Origin: Clostridiales bacterium
GTDB taxonomy: Bacteria; Bacillota; Clostridia; Oscillospirales; Butyricicoccaceae
Assembly (NCBI GenBank): GCA_026419635.1
Contig: JANZZB010000002.1
Span: 1-7,485, forward strand
Direction: 5' to 3'
DNA: 7,485 nt
The notes under the pieces were generated by a model. The model saw only the letters and a list, made by a program, of their open reading frames with translations, was not told the origin of the DNA and made no database searches. Shown in pieces: positions 5,725 through 7,485 of this stretch (the stretch's first letter is position 1; each line of letters starts with the position of its first letter). Both the position numbers and the translations under genes were made by a program.

Positions 5725-6930
5725 ATGAAAGGATGGCTGAAAATGAAACGTTGGAAAAAGGCGGCGGCGTTGATTGCAATAGCGACATTGATTTTTGGCG
5801 TTCTTTCCGGGTGTGAGAGTATGCTTGAAAGGGATTTTTATTCCGTCTCACAACATAAAATGTCTACTTCGGCACCCGCTTATCAGGATGACGGTATTAC
5901 CGGTTATTATGATCTGAAGAGTGCCGTGTTGAATCTTGTTCGTACCGGAGTTCCGGAAAAATTAATTCGTATCAGCAGTTATAATGGAAATTTAGATGAA
6001 GATTTTAAAAAAATATCGCAGGACCTTTTAGAACAGGATGCTTTGACTGCTTACACAGTCTCATCTATCGTTTACGAACAAACAAGGATTCTGACATATC
6101 AGGAAGTTCGTATCACAATCCATTATTCAAAAACTGCATTGGATACAGATAAAATAATAGACGTAATCAATGCGGCGGATTTTGAACGAAAAGTTTTGGA
6201 AGAATTGCAAAATTACCCTTCAAAACTAGTTTTTAAGATTAATTATATTAACTACTCCAATGAAATTATTTCCGACTTATTCCTAAAATCATACTATAAT
6301 AATCCGGATGCGGCATATGGTCTATCCGGGTATACCGTTCGTATGTATCCGGAAAGCGGAACAGAGCGGATTGCAGAAATAGATATTCAGTACCTTGGGC
6401 AAAAAGACGATATTATGAAAAAGTCTAAACAGACGAATTCTCTGGCTATTGATATAACGAAAAAAGTAAAAAACAATGATCATCTTGTTAATGCCTTTAA
6501 TATCTACCATTATTTAACTCAGAACGTTATATTTGATTCACAGGCCATGCATGTTGAAACGGAAATGAAAGGAATGCAGCCGAAATCTGATCCCTATACG
6601 GCATATGGTGCGCTGATCAAAAAAACAGCTGCTCCGGAAGGGTATGCAATTGCTTTCAAAAAGATCTGTGACTTGTCAGGGATTGAGTGTATCGTTATAA
6701 ACGGTACGTTAAACGATAAAACACCGATGGTTTGGAATTTAGTGAAATTGAATGGGTATTGGTATCATGTTGATACTGCAATGGCTGCCAAAACGAAGGA
6801 CAGCTCTGCTTATTTCCTGAAAAACGATGAAGCTATGAGAAAAACACATGGGTGGAATCAGGATGAATATCCCAAAGCCGACGGTAAGGAATTTTCGTAC
6901 AATGAGGCGATAAAGCGATCTTATCAGTGA
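5725..6930 (+). CDS. Lipoprotein with degenerate transglutaminase-like C-terminal domain
   Basis: A 401-residue exported lipoprotein. Residues 1-30 carry K-R-W-K-K, a hydrophobic stretch and the lipobox L-S-G-C (lipidated Cys30). Residues about 57-226 form an unassigned region that seems to contain two related modules (P-x-K-L at 77 and 165, A-Y at 109 and 197, I-x-I-x-Y ending at 134 and 223). Residues about 255-385 resemble a transglutaminase-like core: A-Y-G-A-L-I (293-298), E-G-Y-A-I-A-F-K (305-312), W-N-L-V-K-L-N-G-Y-W-Y-H-V-D (337-350). In active relatives Cys precedes E-G-Y and His precedes x-W-N; here those positions are Pro304 and Met335, while Asp350 is kept. It is therefore probably not a catalytic transglutaminase or protease and may bind peptides, glycans or proteins at the cell surface. 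AAAGAGG supports ATG 5725; ATG 5743 with AAAGGA is an alternative. Two stops in tandem (TGATAA) end the frame, with no clear terminator after it. Confidence 0.88.
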   Translation: MKGWLKMKRWKKAAALIAIATLIFGVLSGCESMLERDFYSVSQHKMSTSAPAYQDDGITGYYDLKSAVLNLVRTGVPEKLIRISSYNGNLDEDFKKISQDLLEQDALTAYTVSSIVYEQTRILTYQEVRITIHYSKTALDTDKIIDVINAADFERKVLEELQNYPSKLVFKINYINYSNEIISDLFLKSYYNNPDAAYGLSGYTVRMYPESGTERIAEIDIQYLGQKDDIMKKSKQTNSLAIDITKKVKNNDHLVNAFNIYHYLTQNVIFDSQAMHVETEMKGMQPKSDPYTAYGALIKKTAAPEGYAIAFKKICDLSGIECIVINGTLNDKTPMVWNLVKLNGYWYHVDTAMAAKTKDSSAYFLKNDEAMRKTHGWNQDEYPKADGKEFSYNEAIKRSYQ

Positions 6931-6953
6931 TAAAAGACTGTCCTCCTATAAGC

Positions 6954-6981
6954 TTGACAACGGATGATTTTATGCTATAAT
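6954..6981 (+). promoter_or_regulatory. Consensus sigma-A promoter of tRNA-Gly
   Basis: A perfect TTGACA (6954-6959) and a perfect TATAAT (6976-6981) are separated by 16 bases and lie just upstream of the tRNA gene (mature 5' end at 6998). The strength fits a stable-RNA promoter. Confidence 0.93.
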
Positions 6982-6997
6982 AACCTACAGTGCAAAT

Positions 6998-7073
6998 GCG
7001 GATGTAGCTCATCTGGTAGAGCGCCACCTTGCCAAGGTGGAGGTAGCGAGTTCGAGCCTCGTCATCCGCTCCA
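6998..7073 (+). tRNA. tRNA-Gly (anticodon GCC)
   Basis: A full cloverleaf is visible. The acceptor stem is GCGGATG (6998-7004) with CATCCGC (7063-7069). The D arm is GCTC/GAGC (7007-7010, 7019-7022) with GG in the loop. The anticodon stem is CCACC/GGTGG (7024-7028, 7036-7040) around TT-GCC-AA, anticodon at 7031-7033. The T arm is GCGAG/CTCGT with TTCGAGC (7051-7057). The discriminator T7070 is followed by an encoded CCA (7071-7073). The GCC anticodon reads glycine codons GGC and GGU. The gene is monocistronic between its own promoter and terminator. Confidence 0.98.
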
Positions 7074-7113
7074 ATCCCTTAGCTTACAATATGGATTGGT
7101 TCAAAAACGTATC

Positions 7114-7139
7114 AATTGCAGCATAGCTGCAATTTTTTT
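7114..7139 (+). terminator. Intrinsic terminator after tRNA-Gly
   Basis: AATTGCAGC (7114-7122), loop ATA, GCTGCAATT (7126-7134), with a run of seven T (7133-7139). A perfect 9-bp stem with a T-tract, 40 bases after the tRNA. Confidence 0.92.
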
Positions 7140-7157
7140 ATGCTCAAATGCAGCCTC

Positions 7158-7186
7158 TTGAATATTGTTTTATTTGGTTATATAAT
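7158..7186 (+). promoter_or_regulatory. Sigma-A promoter of the deaminase gene
   Basis: TTGAAT (7158-7163) and TATAAT (7181-7186) are separated by exactly 17 bases, downstream of the tRNA terminator and about 48 bases before the ATG at 7235. This makes the deaminase gene an independent transcription unit. Confidence 0.85.
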
Positions 7187-7234
7187 AAAAAAATTAAATG
7201 AGACAAAATATCATCTGAACGGGGGAACCTTAAA

Positions 7235-7485
7235 ATGGAAAGACGGGGGAAAGAAAATTATTATCTTGACATCGCCCAGACGGTATTAGCGCGCGGTACC
7301 TGTTTAAGGAGGAATTTCGGGGCAATTATCGTAAAGAATGATGTAATCGTTTCAACCGGCTATACGGGCGCGCCGAGAGGGCGCGCAAACTGCTGCGATA
7401 CGGGCGGCTGCATTCGGGACAAGCTTAACATCCCCCGCGGTGAACGTTATGAACTCTGTCGATCTGTACACGCAGAAATGAATGC
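7235..7485 (+). CDS. Deoxycytidylate (dCMP) deaminase-like zinc enzyme, 5' part (3' truncated)
   Basis: The first 83 codons of a cytidine/deoxycytidylate deaminase-family protein; the frame is still open at the window end. Such enzymes convert dCMP to dUMP for thymidylate synthesis, in the cytoplasm. Visible are the N-terminal Y-L-D-I-A-Q-T-V-L-A-R-G-T-C, the substrate-site G-A-I-I-V-K-N-D-V-I-V-S-T-G-Y-T-G-A-P-R-G, a cysteine cluster C53, C54, C59 and C75 (probably a structural zinc site, as in dCMP deaminases), and V-H-A-E-M-N with the catalytic zinc motif H79-A-E81. The P-C-x-x-C half of the zinc site lies beyond the edge. GGGGGA (7221-7226) precedes the ATG by eight bases. The family call is strong; dCMP as substrate is inferred from the family. 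The ComEB-type competence homologue is the same family, and no competence neighbour is in view. Confidence 0.93.
   Translation, partial: MERRGKENYYLDIAQTVLARGTCLRRNFGAIIVKNDVIVSTGYTGAPRGRANCCDTGGCIRDKLNIPRGERYELCRSVHAEMN

Noticed and set aside
6921..6933. TTATCA/TGATAA inverted repeat at the end of the lipoprotein gene as a terminator
   Set aside because: Short AT-rich stem that overlaps the stop codon and is not followed by a T-tract.
7051..7077. Integration (att) site at the tRNA-Gly 3' end
   Set aside because: No integrase, phage gene or second copy of the tRNA 3' end is seen downstream in the window; ordinary housekeeping sequence follows.
7187..7234. Riboswitch or leader element ahead of the deaminase gene
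   Set aside because: The leader is only about 40 bases after the promoter, with no stem of note; it only holds the ribosome site.

Overview
The window looks like a chromosomal segment from a low-to-mid GC Gram-positive bacterium of the class Clostridia, possibly an Oscillospirales-type gut organism. Supporting signs are strong GGAGG-type ribosome sites, TTG starts, LSGC-type lipobox and signal-peptide proteins, a secreted protein with a copper-amine-oxidase N-terminal-like domain, an ECF sigma/zinc anti-sigma pair and a tRNA gene with encoded CCA. The lineage is inferred from gene content and style, not proven. The first 19 bases are exactly the Nextera/Tn5 mosaic-end adapter, so the left edge is a library artefact and the first gene is cut there.

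Layout. Positions 22-3793 hold a compact plus-strand block: the C-terminal part of a CapA/PGA_cap-type protein, the tRNA-dihydrouridine synthase gene dusB, an ECF sigma factor, its membrane-anchored zinc-finger anti-sigma factor, and a 92-residue coiled-coil protein. The first four genes are separated by only a few bases or overlap, which suggests one transcript with translational coupling of dusB to sigma and of sigma to anti-sigma.

Positions 3794-4039 are a convergent intergenic region filled with inverted repeats. Two nearly identical terminator hairpins, 197 bp apart in direct orientation, bracket four further hairpins. This is the least ordinary piece of the window and looks like a small repeat element, or an insertion into or duplication of a terminator.

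Positions 4040-5434 (minus strand) encode a secreted protein with a copper-amine-oxidase-N-like domain and a large beta-rich C-terminal region. It is divergent from a plus-strand lipoprotein (5725-6930) that ends in a transglutaminase-like domain with two of its three catalytic residues replaced. The same lipoprotein carries what looks like an internal tandem duplication of about 88 residues.

Positions 6931-7485 hold a near-consensus promoter, a single tRNA-Gly(GCC) gene, its terminator, a second clear sigma-A promoter, and the 5' part of a deoxycytidylate-deaminase-like gene cut by the window end.

Together the window combines housekeeping functions (tRNA modification, tRNA-Gly, nucleotide metabolism) with an envelope-sensing sigma/anti-sigma module and several exported proteins. 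Nothing here is a recognisable defence island, prophage or CRISPR. The most novel candidates are the hairpin array, the degenerate transglutaminase lipoprotein and the unassigned extracytoplasmic domain of the anti-sigma factor.
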